Positions 26,730 through 39,507 are shown, numbered from the stretch's first letter. The stretch is DNA of 57,776 nucleotides from Thiobacillus sp. 63-78 (GCA_001899765.1 MKWM01000050.1:1-57776); one strand, 5' to 3'. Numbers and translations: made by a program. The notes: generated from the sequence alone by a model not told the origin.

Positions 26730-28273
26730 GCCGATTCAACCTGATCGACGAGCCGTGGATACCGCTGCGCACCCTCGACGGCAAGCGCGTGGAATGGGGG
26801 CTACGCGACACGCTCATGCGTGCCACCGAGATCGCCGTCATCGAAGACTCCTCGCCGCTGGTCGTTGTCAGCCTGCACCGCTTTCTGCTCGCCGTGCTGT
26901 ACCGCGCACTCGAGGGCCCGGCGGATATCGATCAGGCCAAAGCCTGGTTCAAAAGCGGGATCCCGGGCGAGCAAGTCGATGCCTATCTGGAGCGCTGGCG
27001 GTCACGGTTCTGGCTGTTCGATGAGAAATATCCATTCGGGCAAAACCCGAATGTTGCAAAGAGCGAAATCGAGCCTTGGACAAAGCTCACAGCCGAGCAC
27101 AATGCAAATTCAAATAAGGTGCTTTTTGATCATGTAGATACGAAGAGCCCTGGTACACGTCCACCGAATGGATGTGCACGCTGGTTGCTATCCACTATGA
27201 ATTTTTCACTGAGTGGTGGTCGTGGCTACTTTCCGTCTCCCTCGGCCAACTCAGTGATGTGCATTCCTGTGGGAAGCAACTTACACGAAACGCTCTGTTA
27301 CAACCTGATCCCTCAAAACCGGGAAATTCTTAAAGCAGATATACCCTTGTGGGAAAAGGGGCCCGCAACGCTACCTCTCGAATCCACGAAGCAGAGTGTT
27401 GCCGGGCTTGCAAATCTCTACACATGGCCTGCCAGAATGATTCTTCTGGAAGAGCAGGAATCCGGAGACGTGGCTTTCATGCGATTCGTTGCAGGATATG
27501 GATTCGAGTCAACATCGGAATACACGGATCCGATGCATCCACATGAAATTACTAAAGCAAATGGAAAGCAGCCTATGCGGTTTCGTGAAGACCGCGGTAC
27601 ATGGCGCGATTTCGATTCACTGCTTCCTGATGCGGCTGGGAACGCACCACTGTCAATCCAGCATGCAATCCATTTGGCCGGTAGAAAAACTAGGCTCTTG
27701 CCGAAGTCTGTTTTGACGTTAGGCCTGAGGTATACCCCGCCAAATGCCAATGTGGATTTTTGGCGCATGGAACGTTTTGTTTTTCCAACAGCGCTGACTG
27801 CTGATCGTTTAATACGCGAGGATATAAGACAGCTTCTGGACATTACCGAAGACACCTGCGAATCACTCAGGTCGTCACTTTGGAAGTTTTATAGACATCT
27901 TTTAATTCGCAGTGAGAGAAAGCGCGAAGACGACTTGAAAAAAGAAGAAAAGGTGGCAATCAACAAAATGGTTAATGCCGCCGGCCCACTGCAACACTTT
28001 TGGTCACTCTCAGAATCTGCCTTTCACAACATGTTGCAAAGCTATACCCAGGAACGTGCGCCAGAGGAAATCCGATGGCAGTGGCTGAAAGCCACGCACG
28101 ATGCTTCCCTCAAAGCATGGGATCAACATAAAGCCACTATCTCGACCGGCGATGCCTGGGCGATCCGGGCGCTGGTTAAGGCTGAAGACCCGGTAGACAG
28201 AAAACTCAGGAATTTGAATTCCGAAATCAAGAAATACGAAACACACTGCAAACCACAGGAGGAAACGGCATGA
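26726..28273 (+). CDS. cas8e: Cascade large subunit Cas8e (Cse1/CasA)
   Basis: Large subunit of the type I-E Cascade, which reads the PAM and recruits Cas3. The 515-residue protein begins FNLIDEPWIPLRTLDGK, typical of Cse1, followed by the conserved LHRFLLAVLYRAL and FWLFDEKYPFGQ. From about 27,030 to 28,130 the gene is clearly more AT-rich than cas3 and cas7 around it, with different codon choices, which suggests replacement of part of the gene by recombination. Overlaps cas3 by four bases and cse2 by four bases. Confidence 0.95.
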   Translation: MSRFNLIDEPWIPLRTLDGKRVEWGLRDTLMRATEIAVIEDSSPLVVVSLHRFLLAVLYRALEGPADIDQAKAWFKSGIPGEQVDAYLERWRSRFWLFDEKYPFGQNPNVAKSEIEPWTKLTAEHNANSNKVLFDHVDTKSPGTRPPNGCARWLLSTMNFSLSGGRGYFPSPSANSVMCIPVGSNLHETLCYNLIPQNREILKADIPLWEKGPATLPLESTKQSVAGLANLYTWPARMILLEEQESGDVAFMRFVAGYGFESTSEYTDPMHPHEITKANGKQPMRFREDRGTWRDFDSLLPDAAGNAPLSIQHAIHLAGRKTRLLPKSVLTLGLRYTPPNANVDFWRMERFVFPTALTADRLIREDIRQLLDITEDTCESLRSSLWKFYRHLLIRSERKREDDLKKEEKVAINKMVNAAGPLQHFWSLSESAFHNMLQSYTQERAPEEIRWQWLKATHDASLKAWDQHKATISTGDAWAIRALVKAEDPVDRKLRNLNSEIKKYETHCKPQEETA

Positions 28274-28781
28274 GCGCATTCATCGCCTGGCTGGAAAAGC
28301 TGAACGAGGCGGACAGCAAGGCAAAAGCCGTGCTGCGTCGCAGCCTCACGTTCGAACCGGGGCAGCACGTACCAGCTTACCCCTACGTTGAGCCCTTTGT
28401 GAAAGACGACGACGGCAGGTGGCGCAGGGAAATGCACTACCTTGTCGCTGGTTTGTGGGCTGCGCACTGGCGCGACGGACGTGCTGGGCCACTGTCGCCA
28501 TTGGCCAAAGCCTGCGCGGCGCATCAACTCAAGAGCGGCTCGGCAAGCACCGAACGCCGCTTCATCAGCCTGCTAGACGCAGACCACGAGCAGCTACCAC
28601 ATCGCCTGCGCCAGATGGTCGCCCTGCTAGGCGAACAAAACATCGACTTCGATGCCCTGCTGCGCGACCTGCTCGCCTGGAACCGCGACGACAAGCGCGT
28701 CCAGAACGCTTGGGCACGTGATTTCTACCGCACCCTCATCCCGACTACGCACGAACCTGCCACCGACACGGAGACCGTCGC

Positions 28782-28785
<4 letters not shown>
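28270..28785 (+). CDS. cse2: Cascade small subunit Cse2 (CasB)
   Basis: Small subunit of type I-E Cascade, present in two copies along the complex and stabilising the target strands. The 171-residue all-helical protein begins MSAFIAWLEKLNEADSKAKAVLRRSL and has the later ERRFISLLDADHEQLPHRLRQMVALL, both typical of Cse2. Starts and stops overlap both neighbours by four bases. Confidence 0.92.
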
Positions 28786-29936
<1,151 letters not shown>

Positions 29937-29939
29937 GCT

Positions 29940-30638
29940 ATGCCGACCTTGCTGCTAAGGCTCGCGGGGCCGATGCAATCCTGGGGCACGACCAGCCGAT
30001 TCGATCAGCGCGACACGGGTAAGGAGCCAAGCAAATCCGGGGTGATCGGTTTGCTCGCCGCTGCGCTTGGGATAGACCGGGAAAACTGGACTGACCTCGA
30101 ACCGCTGGCCGCGCTGGCGATGGGTGTCCGCCATGATCGGCCCGGCGTACCCAAGCGCGACTACCAAACTGCCGGCTGCGCTACTGCCGACACCATCATC
30201 AAAGCTGATGGCAGCCAAGCTAAGGACGGCGGCGTAGTATCCAACCGTCACTACTTGGCCGACGCGGTGTTTCTGGTCGGGCTGGAAGGCGTGGACCGCG
30301 CCTTGCTCGAACGCGCGCACACCGCCTTAAAGAACCCGACCTGGCCGCTGGCGCTTGGGCGTAAATCCTATGTGCCTTCGGAACCCGTCTGGCTGGATAG
30401 CGGCGTGGCCGATGCTCCTCTGCTCGACGCGCTCGCCGCCTGGCCGTGGATCGCCACACCGCGCATGTGGGAAATCGCACCCGAAAAGCTGTTGGTGTCG
30501 CTGGAATCGCCAGACGGAACCGGTGCGCTCAGGATGGATCAGCCGCTGTCATCGTTTGCCGAGCGCCGCTTTGGCGCGCGTTATGTGCGTTCCGACTGGA
30601 TAAGACTCACGCCGGAGGCGAACGATGCTGCTGCATAG
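29940..30638 (+). CDS. cas5e: Cascade subunit Cas5e (CasD)
   Basis: Caps the 5' handle of the crRNA in Cascade. The 232-residue protein has the N-terminal LLLRLAGPMQSWGTTSRFDQRDTGKEPSKSGVIGLLAAALG, standard for Cas5e. It starts three bases after cas7 and overlaps cas6e by 14 bases. Confidence 0.95.
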   Translation: MPTLLLRLAGPMQSWGTTSRFDQRDTGKEPSKSGVIGLLAAALGIDRENWTDLEPLAALAMGVRHDRPGVPKRDYQTAGCATADTIIKADGSQAKDGGVVSNRHYLADAVFLVGLEGVDRALLERAHTALKNPTWPLALGRKSYVPSEPVWLDSGVADAPLLDALAAWPWIATPRMWEIAPEKLLVSLESPDGTGALRMDQPLSSFAERRFGARYVRSDWIRLTPEANDAAA

Positions 30639-31314
30639 AATCCATCTCAACCCACGCAGCAAGGACGCACGTCGCGATCTGGGCGACCCGTACCAGTTAC
30701 ACGCAACCTTGTGTCGGGCCTTCTTTCCCCAAGAGACGAAATGCCTTCCGGGCTCGCTGTTGTGGCGACAGGAACCGGAAACAGATTCTGCAGGCCTTCC
30801 ACGCATTCTCGCCCAATGCCGTTCGGTGCCCGACTGGTCGCGCCTACCGCACGGCTGGCTCGAGCACACGGATCCCGGCATCGACCTGACTCAAAAACTT
30901 GCGCTTGATACACTCGTCGCAGGTCAGCGATTCCGCTTTAGGATGCGTGCGAATCCCTGCAAAACCGTGAATGGTAAGCGACAGGGAATTATGAATCGAG
31001 ATGAACAAATAGGCTGGCTCGAACGCAAGGCAGAACAACACGGGTTTACGCTGCCCGAACCCGTATCCACGGATTATTTCGAGTTCATGGAGCAGCCGAC
31101 CGGACACGCCTATCCGAATTGCCGGATCACGCAGGAACAAATGCTGACCGGGCGAAAGCACGATGGCATGGTTGTCCGCGTCTACGCCGCACTCTATGAA
31201 GGCCAATTGAGCGTGACGGACGCCGTGCTGTTCAAGCAAGCGCTGACGAAGGGTATTGGTCACGGCAAGATGATGGGCTTGGGCTTGCTGTCTGTTGTAC
31301 CGATTTGTGAATAA
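30625..31314 (+). CDS. cas6e: CRISPR RNA endonuclease Cas6e (CasE)
   Basis: Cuts the CRISPR transcript at the base of each repeat hairpin and stays bound to the 3' end. The 229-residue protein has the likely catalytic His26 in DPYQLHATLCRAF, matching the position in Thermus Cas6e, and the glycine-rich C-terminal loop GIGHGKMMGLGLLSV. It overlaps cas5. A 98-base gap follows before the embedded toxin-antitoxin pair; this is the only sizeable gap in the operon. Confidence 0.95.
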   Translation: MLLHRIHLNPRSKDARRDLGDPYQLHATLCRAFFPQETKCLPGSLLWRQEPETDSAGLPRILAQCRSVPDWSRLPHGWLEHTDPGIDLTQKLALDTLVAGQRFRFRMRANPCKTVNGKRQGIMNRDEQIGWLERKAEQHGFTLPEPVSTDYFEFMEQPTGHAYPNCRITQEQMLTGRKHDGMVVRVYAALYEGQLSVTDAVLFKQALTKGIGHGKMMGLGLLSVVPICE

Positions 31315-31412
31315 GGTGGTGTCGGCCCCGCAAAAGCCTTCGGCTGCGGTTTGCTCCTCGTCCGCCGCCTGGGTTAAATTGCGGATGCCGTACTGTTGAA
31401 AAGGAGCGAATC

Positions 31413-31652
31413 ATGGAATGGCGAGACCGCATCGTTTCCGACCCCGAAATCCTGGTGGGCAAGCCAGTCATCAAGGGCACGCGCATATCCGTCGAACTGA
31501 TCATCGGCTGGCTGGCAAACGGATGGACGTTTGAACAGCTGCTGGAGTCCTACCCACATATCACTCGCGAAGACATTCTGGCCGCGTTGGCTTTTGCGGC
31601 GGAGATGATGCAGGAAGAACAGTACATCGCCCGCCACAAGGCTGTTGCGTGA
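31413..31652 (+). CDS. DUF433 antitoxin
   Basis: A 79-residue DUF433 protein (DPEILVGKPVIKGTRISVELIIGWLANGWTFEQLLESYPHI), a small helix-turn-helix fold that usually serves as the antitoxin of a DUF5615 toxin. AAAAGGAG lies just before the ATG, a strong ribosome site that suggests high translation. It lies inside the cas operon between cas6e and cas1 and overlaps the toxin gene by four bases (GTGA). Confidence 0.88.
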   Translation: MEWRDRIVSDPEILVGKPVIKGTRISVELIIGWLANGWTFEQLLESYPHITREDILAALAFAAEMMQEEQYIARHKAVA

Positions 31653-32016
31653 AACCGCCGTTGCTGGTCAACGAGAACTTTCCCGCACCCGCCCTCAAGC
31701 GTTTGCGGGCTGCCGGTTTCGACGTTGTCGCCGTGGCTGAAAACATGCCCGGCGCGTCAGACCGGGTGGTGCTTGAACGTGCCCGCGAGCTTGGGCGTTG
31801 GTTGGTTACGTTCGACCGCGATTATGGCGAACTGGTGTTTTTACATGAACTGCAGCCCCCGCCCGCGATTGTTTTTATCCGGCAAGCGCCTGTCCCGCCC
31901 GATGCCCCTGCGGAATGGCTGACCAGCCTGTTGTCCGATCCAGCGTTGCAAGCGGGCTATTTCATAACGCTTGGCAGCAAGACCATTCGGCGACGAGCCT
32001 TACCACAGGTGGCCTG

Positions 32017-32017
<1 letters not shown>
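31649..32017 (+). CDS. DUF5615 PIN-like toxin
   Basis: A 122-residue PIN-like nuclease, the usual toxin partner of DUF433. Acidic residues that would bind metal are visible in LLVNENFP and LVTFDRDYGELV, consistent with an RNase fold. It starts with GTG at 31649 inside the antitoxin stop and its own TGA shares one base with the cas1 ATG. It is thus translated as part of the cas transcript. Confidence 0.86.
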
Positions 32018-33214
<1,197 letters not shown>

Positions 33215-33263
33215 CAAACTGGAAAATACATGCCGATTTAAGACCGAGAAATCGGTAGAATTC

Positions 33264-33276
33264 CAACCAGTTGATT
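33264..33276 (-). promoter_or_regulatory. Predicted IHF site in the leader (distal)
   Basis: CAACCAGTTGATT on the plus strand is the exact reverse complement of a WATCAANNNNTTR match, the IHF core consensus. It lies 32-44 bases before the first repeat. Confidence 0.6.
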
Positions 33277-33286
33277 AAAGTCGGTA

Positions 33287-33299
33287 AATCAATGAGTTG
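33287..33299 (+). promoter_or_regulatory. Predicted IHF site in the leader (proximal)
   Basis: AATCAATGAGTTG matches the IHF core consensus WATCAANNNNTTR exactly. It lies 9-21 bases before the first repeat, the same place where IHF bends the leader for Cas1-Cas2 in the E. coli type I-E system. Confidence 0.7.
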
Positions 33300-33307
33300 G
33301 AAGAAGT

Positions 33308-36300
33308 GTGTTCCCCGCACACGCGGGGATGAACCGAAGTGCGTGACGGCACCTATGAGTCAGGCCGAGTGTTCCCCGCACACGCGGGGATGAACCGCCT
33401 CTTCGTAGGCCACCAGATAATCAATTTCCGTGTTCCCCGCACACGCGGGGATGAACCGACTTGGCTGTACGTGGTGGGATTGTCGCCATCGTGTTCCCCG
33501 CACACGCGGGGATGAACCGCCAAGGTCTCGGTGTCAGCGGAGGCCCAGGACGTGTTCCCCGCACACGCGGGGATGAACCGTTCCACGGCGATTCGTCCCA
33601 GCGGGTCGCGTAGTGTTCCCCGCACACGCGGGGATGAACCGCGACCTGGCTATATGCGGTGGGCACGGAGCGCGTGTTCCCCGCACACGCGGGGATGAAC
33701 CGTCCATTCCGCCCGTCCCATGGTGTCCCACTCCGTGTTCCCCGCACACGCGGGGATGAACCGGCAGGAGAGTCGGCCGAACTGCTGCGCATCTAGTGTT
33801 CCCCGCACACGCGGGGATGAACCGGGTACCTACCAGCTTGACCCCAGCACCATGAGGTGTTCCCCGCACACGCGGGGATGAACCGGAATCCGCCGATGCA
33901 GCCTACGACCGCACTATGTGTTCCCCGCACACGCGGGGATGAACCGCTGACTACCTCAGTAGTTCTCAATTGGGCCAAGTGTTCCCCGCACACGCGGGGA
34001 TGAACCGGAACAGGATGCAGCCGCCGAGTTGCAAGGAAAGTGTTCCCCGCACACGCGGGGATGAACCGAATTCCGCTACCTGCCACCGGATTCGTCTGAG
34101 GTGTTCCCCGCACACGCGGGGATGAACCGTCATGATTTGCATCGATTCAAAACCCGAAAAAGTGTTCCCCGCACACGCGGGGATGAACCGCGCGTCGCCA
34201 TCGAGCGCACGATTCCCGACGTGTGTTCCCCGCACACGCGGGGATGAACCGGTGCGGAAGGGTGCGCAATCGTGCTCGCGTACGTGTTCCCCGCACACGC
34301 GGGGATGAACCGGAATACCTCGAACTGGACGGCCTCAGCGACAGGTGTTCCCCGCACACGCGGGGATGAACCGACCACCAAGGCCATGCTGAAGGCCGCT
34401 CACGAGTGTTCCCCGCACACGCGGGGATGAACCGCAGATTGAGGAGGACGAAAACGGCCGCCTGAGGTGTTCCCCGCACACGCGGGGATGAACCGGAGGG
34501 CACGCGGGTGGTGCGGAACAGGATCGTGTGTTCCCCGCACACGCGGGGATGAACCGGCGGTCGCCCGCATCGCCATAGGGGCAGTACGGTGTTCCCCGCA
34601 CACGCGGGGATGAACCGTAATTGTCTTGCTGGTCGGCAACGGCACCAGTGTGTTCCCCGCACACGCGGGGATGAACCGCTGGGTGACCGTCACGCGCACC
34701 GGCAAGTTTTGTGTTCCCCGCACACGCGGGGATGAACCGCCTGCTCAATACGGGCCAGTACCACGTGCTGCGTGTTCCCCGCACACGCGGGGATGAACCG
34801 CGGCTGTCGGGGTCGCTCAGCGGTCGCGCCATGTGTTCCCCGCACACGCGGGGATGAACCGTTCATTCCTGGCAACGATTTCCTCGGCGACGCGTGTTCC
34901 CCGCACACGCGGGGATGAACCGGCGATCTGAGGCGGGCAGCGTGCAGCCGGTGAAGTGTTCCCCGCACACGCGGGGATGAACCGGAACTGTATTTCGTTG
35001 TCAATTACGACACCGAGTGTTCCCCGCACACGCGGGGATGAACCGCCGGGGGACTGCATTGGGTCTGCCATGGGTTGGTGTTCCCCGCACACGCGGGGAT
35101 GAACCGCGTGGGCGTCAACGTGGGGAATTCGCCAGTTCGTGTTCCCCGCACACGCGGGGATGAACCGCTGAAAAAGGGGTATAAATTCCTCAAGGGCGGG
35201 TGTTCCCCGCACACGCGGGGATGAACCGGCGGCGGCGATGGCAAGGGAGGCGATGCACTCGTGTTCCCCGCACACGCGGGGATGAACCGCAATCCATTCC
35301 ACTTTTGCCTGATTCCGATCCGTGTTCCCCGCACACGCGGGGATGAACCAGATGAGGGACGAATAGTGATTTCAGACATGTTGTGTTCCCCGCACACGCG
35401 GGGATGAACCGTACCCCGTGCCCGGTTCATAGCCCTTGATGTAGTGTTCCCCGCACACGCGGGGATGAACCGCAGGTCGGCCTGCATCGCACCGGCCACG
35501 ACGAGTGTTCCCCGCACACGCGGGGATGAACCGGCTCACCTCCACCGTCGCCCCCACCCACACGCGTGTTCCCCGCACACGCGGGGATGAACCGACGAGG
35601 CAGGACGTGCGCCCCTACGGTCTCACGTGTTCCCCGCACACGCGGGGATGAACCGATCGAGGCGGTGGACGCCGACGGCGTCTGGGTGTGTTCCCCGCAC
35701 ACGCGGGGATGAACCGCGCCCGCAGCGCTGCGGACGTGGGCAATTGGGGTGTTCCCCGCACACGCGGGGATGAACCCAGCTTTGTCGATTGGGCTGAGCT
35801 GACGATGCCGTGTTCCCCGCACACGCGGGGATGAACCGGACGTGACCGGCGAGCCGGCACATATCGCCAAGTGTTCCCCGCACACGCGGGGATGAACCGC
35901 CACTGCTCCACCTCGCGAAATAATCATGAAAGTGTTCCCCGCACACGCGGGGATGAACCGGCCAGCACCACCGTGCACCAGGGCAGCCTGGTGTGTTCCC
36001 CGCACACGCGGGGATGAACCGAACAACATTCTTGACGACAAACTCGGCATCTACGTGTTCCCCGCACACGCGGGGATGAACCGGCCATCTATGCCACGAA
36101 GTCGATTCTTGAGCGGTGTTCCCCGCACACGCGGGGATGAACCGCAATTCGAGGGCTACCGCAGCCAGGTCTATGAGTGTTCCCCGCACACGCGGGGATG
36201 AACCGTATTTTCAGACTGATGGCGATGGGTATCTGGTGTGTTCCCCGCACACGCGGGGATGAACCGAACCGCCGCCAACCAAGCCCCGTGGCAGCCAATG

Positions 36301-37732
36301 TGTTCCCCGCACACGCGGGGATGAACCGGTTGAGTTTACAAATTTAACGCTCTTCGCAGCGTGTTCCCCGCACACGCGGGGATGAACCGCCGTTCATGGC
36401 GCTTCCGAGCACTTGGGCGGCGTGTTCCCCGCACACGCGGGGATGAACCGGCCGCGTCTCCGACACGACGACCGATTCGCTCGTGTTCCCCGCACACGCG
36501 GGGATGAACCGGCTGCGTCAGTCACGGTAACCTGAGTTGTGATGTGTTCCCCGCACACGCGGGGATGAACCGTCCACGCGCGCCGGCAGGCCGCCGACAA
36601 AGCTGTGTTCCCCGCACACGCGGGGATGAACCGCGGTGCGCGCGCAGATCGCCAAGCGCCCCAACGTGTTCCCCGCACACGCGGGGATGAACCGCGGTTG
36701 CACTTGACCAGGCGATATCCGGGGTGGTGTTCCCCGCACACGCGGGGATGAACCGGCCCGCTCCCGGCCCGCGCTGTCGACGTGGAGGTGTTCCCCGCAC
36801 ACGCGGGGATGAACCGAATCGCCGCCAGCACCCGCACGTCCTGGCCGTGTGTTCCCCGCACACGCGGGGATGAACCGACGTGGTGTGGGAAGACGGCAGC
36901 CCGCATGACGTGTTCCCCGCACACGCGGGGATGAACCGTTCGGCTTGCCTTCTTCGCCACGCCACTCGTAGTGTTCCCCGCACACGCGGGGATGAACCGG
37001 ACGCGACGGTCTGGAGCAAGGCCAGCGTGCTGGTGTTCCCCGCACACGCGGGGATGAACCGAAAGAACCGAAACGTACACGCCGCCCGTGATGGTGTTCC
37101 CCGCACACGCGGGGATGAACCGCGGCTGAGGATTTCGCATTCAAGCGGAGTCGAGTGTTCCCCGCACACGCGGGGATGAACCGTCCTTGTCGATCGATGC
37201 CGGACGCTGGCTGATGTGTTCCCCGCACACGCGGGGATGAACCGAATTCCTCGCCGCCGGTGAAACCAACATGAACGTGTTCCCCGCACACGCGGGGATG
37301 AACCGCCCTGTTGTTAACCGTGCCATCTCGCGCGCAAGTGTTCCCCGCACACGCGGGGATGAACCAGCCACGCGCCAGCTACAAAACGAGCATGATCCGT
37401 GTTCCCCGCACACGCGGGGATGAACCGACAACGTGGGACTGGGTGAGCAAGCAAATGGGGTGTTCCCCGCACACGCGGGGATGAACCGCCTGGGCGATGT
37501 CGCTGGCCGCGCTGGACGAGGTGTTCCCCGCACACGCGGGGATGAACCGTTGACGTGCTTCGAACTTAACCCCTACCATGTGTGTTCCCCGCACACGCGG
37601 GGATGAACCGCATGGCCTGCGCTGCCGGCACTACATTCGCTAGTGTTCCCCGCACACGCGGGGATGAACCGTACACCGGCCGCGACGTCGCCACCACCGA
37701 GTTGTGTTCCCCGCTCACGCAGGGATGGCCGG
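33308..37732 (+). CRISPR. Type I-E CRISPR array, 73 repeats and 72 spacers
   Basis: Repeats of 29 bases start at 33308 and recur every 61 bases. Each has a perfect 6-bp stem CCCCGC/GCGGGG around an ACAC loop and ends GATGAACCG. Spacers are 32 bases, except four of 33 bases, which follow the repeats at 34894, 35993, 36238 and 36971. The repeats are almost identical; those at 35322 and 37338 end in A, and the one at 35749 in C, instead of G. The last repeat (37704-37732) is degenerate in its stem and 3' end and marks the trailer. The leader and the cas genes lie on the left and the array reads in the same direction. I saw no duplicated spacers by eye. Confidence 0.98.
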
Positions 37733-37775
37733 CCTCCAATGTTGAGACCTGACTCGGACTTTGACCGAGCCCACG

Positions 37776-37991
37776 TCAAGCGAAAGCAAGACGCCTGCCC
37801 TTCGTTGTCGGCACGGCCCGTCCGAGCTCCTCCGCCGTCGCAATCCAGAGGGCGATCGCCTCATTGACGCTGGCGAGCGCGGATTCCTGCGAGTCTCCAT
37901 GTGCCATGCAGCCGGGCAGTTCGGGCACCTCGGCGACGAAGGCCTGATCATCCTCGCTCCAATACAAAATAATTTCGTACTTCGGATTCAT
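37776..37991 (-). CDS. hicB: HicB-family antitoxin
   Basis: A 71-residue HicB protein (YEIILYWSEDDQAFVAEVPELPGCMAHGDSQESALASVNEAIALWI), an RNase-H-like fold that neutralises HicA. It is the second gene of a hicA-hicB pair, 28 bases after hicA, which is the usual order. It ends 44 bases from the last CRISPR repeat. The C-terminal DNA-binding part seen in longer HicB proteins is absent. Confidence 0.86.
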   Translation of the reverse strand: MNPKYEIILYWSEDDQAFVAEVPELPGCMAHGDSQESALASVNEAIALWIATAEELGRAVPTTKGRRLAFA

Positions 37992-38019
37992 TCATCGGCT
38001 CCAAGCTTGTATTGGAGAA

Positions 38020-38241
38020 TTATGGCGCGGACTTGGCGAACCTGTAGGGCTTAGCCTTGCTGCCATCCCGCTGGGGGTTGACCAACTCCAGAACGTCGGG
38101 ATGACTGAAGATGTGATGGCCGCCCCGGATTCGCTGCGAGAAGCCCAAGCTGGCCAGAACAGGGCACAACTCGTCGAAGCCGATATTGGCATCGCTGCGG
38201 CCGAGCAGGATTTGCTCGATCAGCTTCTTGAGCTTTGCCAT
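38020..38241 (-). CDS. hicA: HicA-family mRNA interferase toxin
   Basis: A 73-residue HicA-type protein with the double-stranded-RNA-binding-like fold and the likely catalytic histidine in RIRGGHHIFSHPDV. The end (KAKPYRFAKSAP) is shorter than in many HicA proteins, so activity is not certain. It starts six bases after the nrdB stop on the same strand, so it may ride on the nrdB transcript. Confidence 0.8.
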   Translation of the reverse strand: MAKLKKLIEQILLGRSDANIGFDELCPVLASLGFSQRIRGGHHIFSHPDVLELVNPQRDGSKAKPYRFAKSAP

Positions 38242-38247
38242 CCGGCA

Positions 38248-39387
38248 TCAATCCCAGCTCAACGCCCCGCCCGTCTGGTACTCCGTCACCCGCGTCTCGA
38301 AGAAGTTCTTCTCCTTCTTCAGGTCGATCATCTCGGCCATCCAGGGGAAGGGGTTGGTGACGCCGGGGAACATTTCGTCGAGGCCGATCTGCTGGCAGCG
38401 GCGGTTGGCGATGAAGCGCAGGTATTCCTTGAACTGGGCGGAGTTGAGGCCCAACACGCCGCGCGGCATGGTGTCTTCGGCGTAGCGGTATTCGAGTTCG
38501 ACGCCCTTCTGGATCAGGCCGCGGATGTCGGCCTTGAATTCGCTGGTCCATAGGTGCGGGTTTTCCAGCTTGATGGTGTTGATGAGGTCGATGCCGAAGT
38601 TGCAGTGCATGGACTCGTCGCGCAGGATGTACTGGTACTGCTCGGCGGCGCCGGTCATCTTGTTCTGGCGGCCGAGCGCGAGGATCTGCACGAAGCCGAC
38701 GTAGAAGAAGATGCCTTCCATGATGCAGGCGAAGACGATCAGCGACTTCAACAGCTTCTGGTCGGCCTCGGGGGTGCCGGTCCTGAATTCGGGGTTGGTC
38801 AGCGTGTCGATGAAAGGGATGAGGAAGTCATCCTTGTCGCGGATGCTGGCGACTTCGTGATAGGCGTTGAAGATTTCGCCTTCGTCGAGGCCCAGCGATT
38901 CGACGATGTACTGGTAGGCGTGGGTGTGGATCGCCTCTTCGAACGCCTGGCGCAAAAGATATTGCCGGCACTCGGGCGCGGTGATGTGGCGGTAGGTGCC
39001 GAGCACGATGTTGTTGGCGGCCAAGGAGTCAGCCGTCACGAAGAAGCCGAGGTTGCGCTTGACCAGGCGGCGCTCGTCTTCGGTCAGCGCGGTGGGGTCC
39101 TTCCACTGCGCGATATCGCGGCTCATGTTCACTTCCTGCGGCATCCAGTGGTTGGCGCAGCCGGCGAGGTATTTCTCCCACGCCCATTTGTACTTGAAGG
39201 GGACGAGCTGATTCACGTCCGTCGCGCCGTTGATCACACGTTTGTCGGCGGCCTGCACGCGGCGCGCTTGCGGCGCGGTGGGGGCATCGGCAACGTCAGC
39301 CCCGGCCGGCGCGGATTCCTTGCGCAGGAAGGACGGCACGTCCAGGGGCTTGGCGGCGGGGGTGAAGTCTTCTTCAAAATTCAGCAT
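38248..39387 (-). CDS. nrdB: Class Ia ribonucleotide reductase, beta subunit
   Basis: Diiron radical subunit of the aerobic ribonucleotide reductase that makes deoxyribonucleotides. The 379-residue protein has the iron ligands in [17 protein letters not shown] and [13 protein letters not shown], and the [27 protein letters not shown] tail. The start at ATG 39387 gives MLNFEEDF. It lies downstream of nrdA, separated by 554 bases of repeat-like non-coding DNA, which is unusual for an nrdAB pair. Confidence 0.97.
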   Translation of the reverse strand: MLNFEEDFTPAAKPLDVPSFLRKESAPAGADVADAPTAPQARRVQAADKRVINGATDVNQLVPFKYKWAWEKYLAGCANHWMPQEVNMSRDIAQWKDPTALTEDERRLVKRNLGFFVTADSLAANNIVLGTYRHITAPECRQYLLRQAFEEAIHTHAYQYIVESLGLDEGEIFNAYHEVASIRDKDDFLIPFIDTLTNPEFRTGTPEADQKLLKSLIVFACIMEGIFFYVGFVQILALGRQNKMTGAAEQYQYILRDESMHCNFGIDLINTIKLENPHLWTSEFKADIRGLIQKGVELEYRYAEDTMPRGVLGLNSAQFKEYLRFIANRRCQQIGLDEMFPGVTNPFPWMAEMIDLKKEKNFFETRVTEYQTGGALSWD

Positions 39388-39507
39388 CGTTATCTATCTC
39401 CTTTGGTTGTCCCAAAGTGGGCTGGGCCCACACTGCTTATTCAGTTTCCGACGGGCTGGAAGCCCGCCACTGCTATTCCTCGGCGGGAGAGCCTTCCCTC
39501 TCCCCAA

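Larger units (their letters stand above)
33215..33307 (+). promoter_or_regulatory. CRISPR leader
   Basis: A 93-base AT-rich stretch between cas2 and the first repeat, expected to carry the promoter of the CRISPR transcript and to guide spacer insertion. It holds two consensus IHF sites and a small inverted repeat ACCGA-GAAA-TCGGT at 33243-33256. The repeat at the opposite end is decayed, which independently marks this side as the leader end. Confidence 0.88.

Noticed and set aside
33353-37779. Many minus-strand reading frames across the array giving repetitive proteins with RFIPACAGNT, SSPRVRGT and VHPRVCGEH
   Set aside because: The 29-base repeat is stop-free in all three minus-strand frames and the 61-base period cycles through them, so these are translations of the CRISPR array, not genes.
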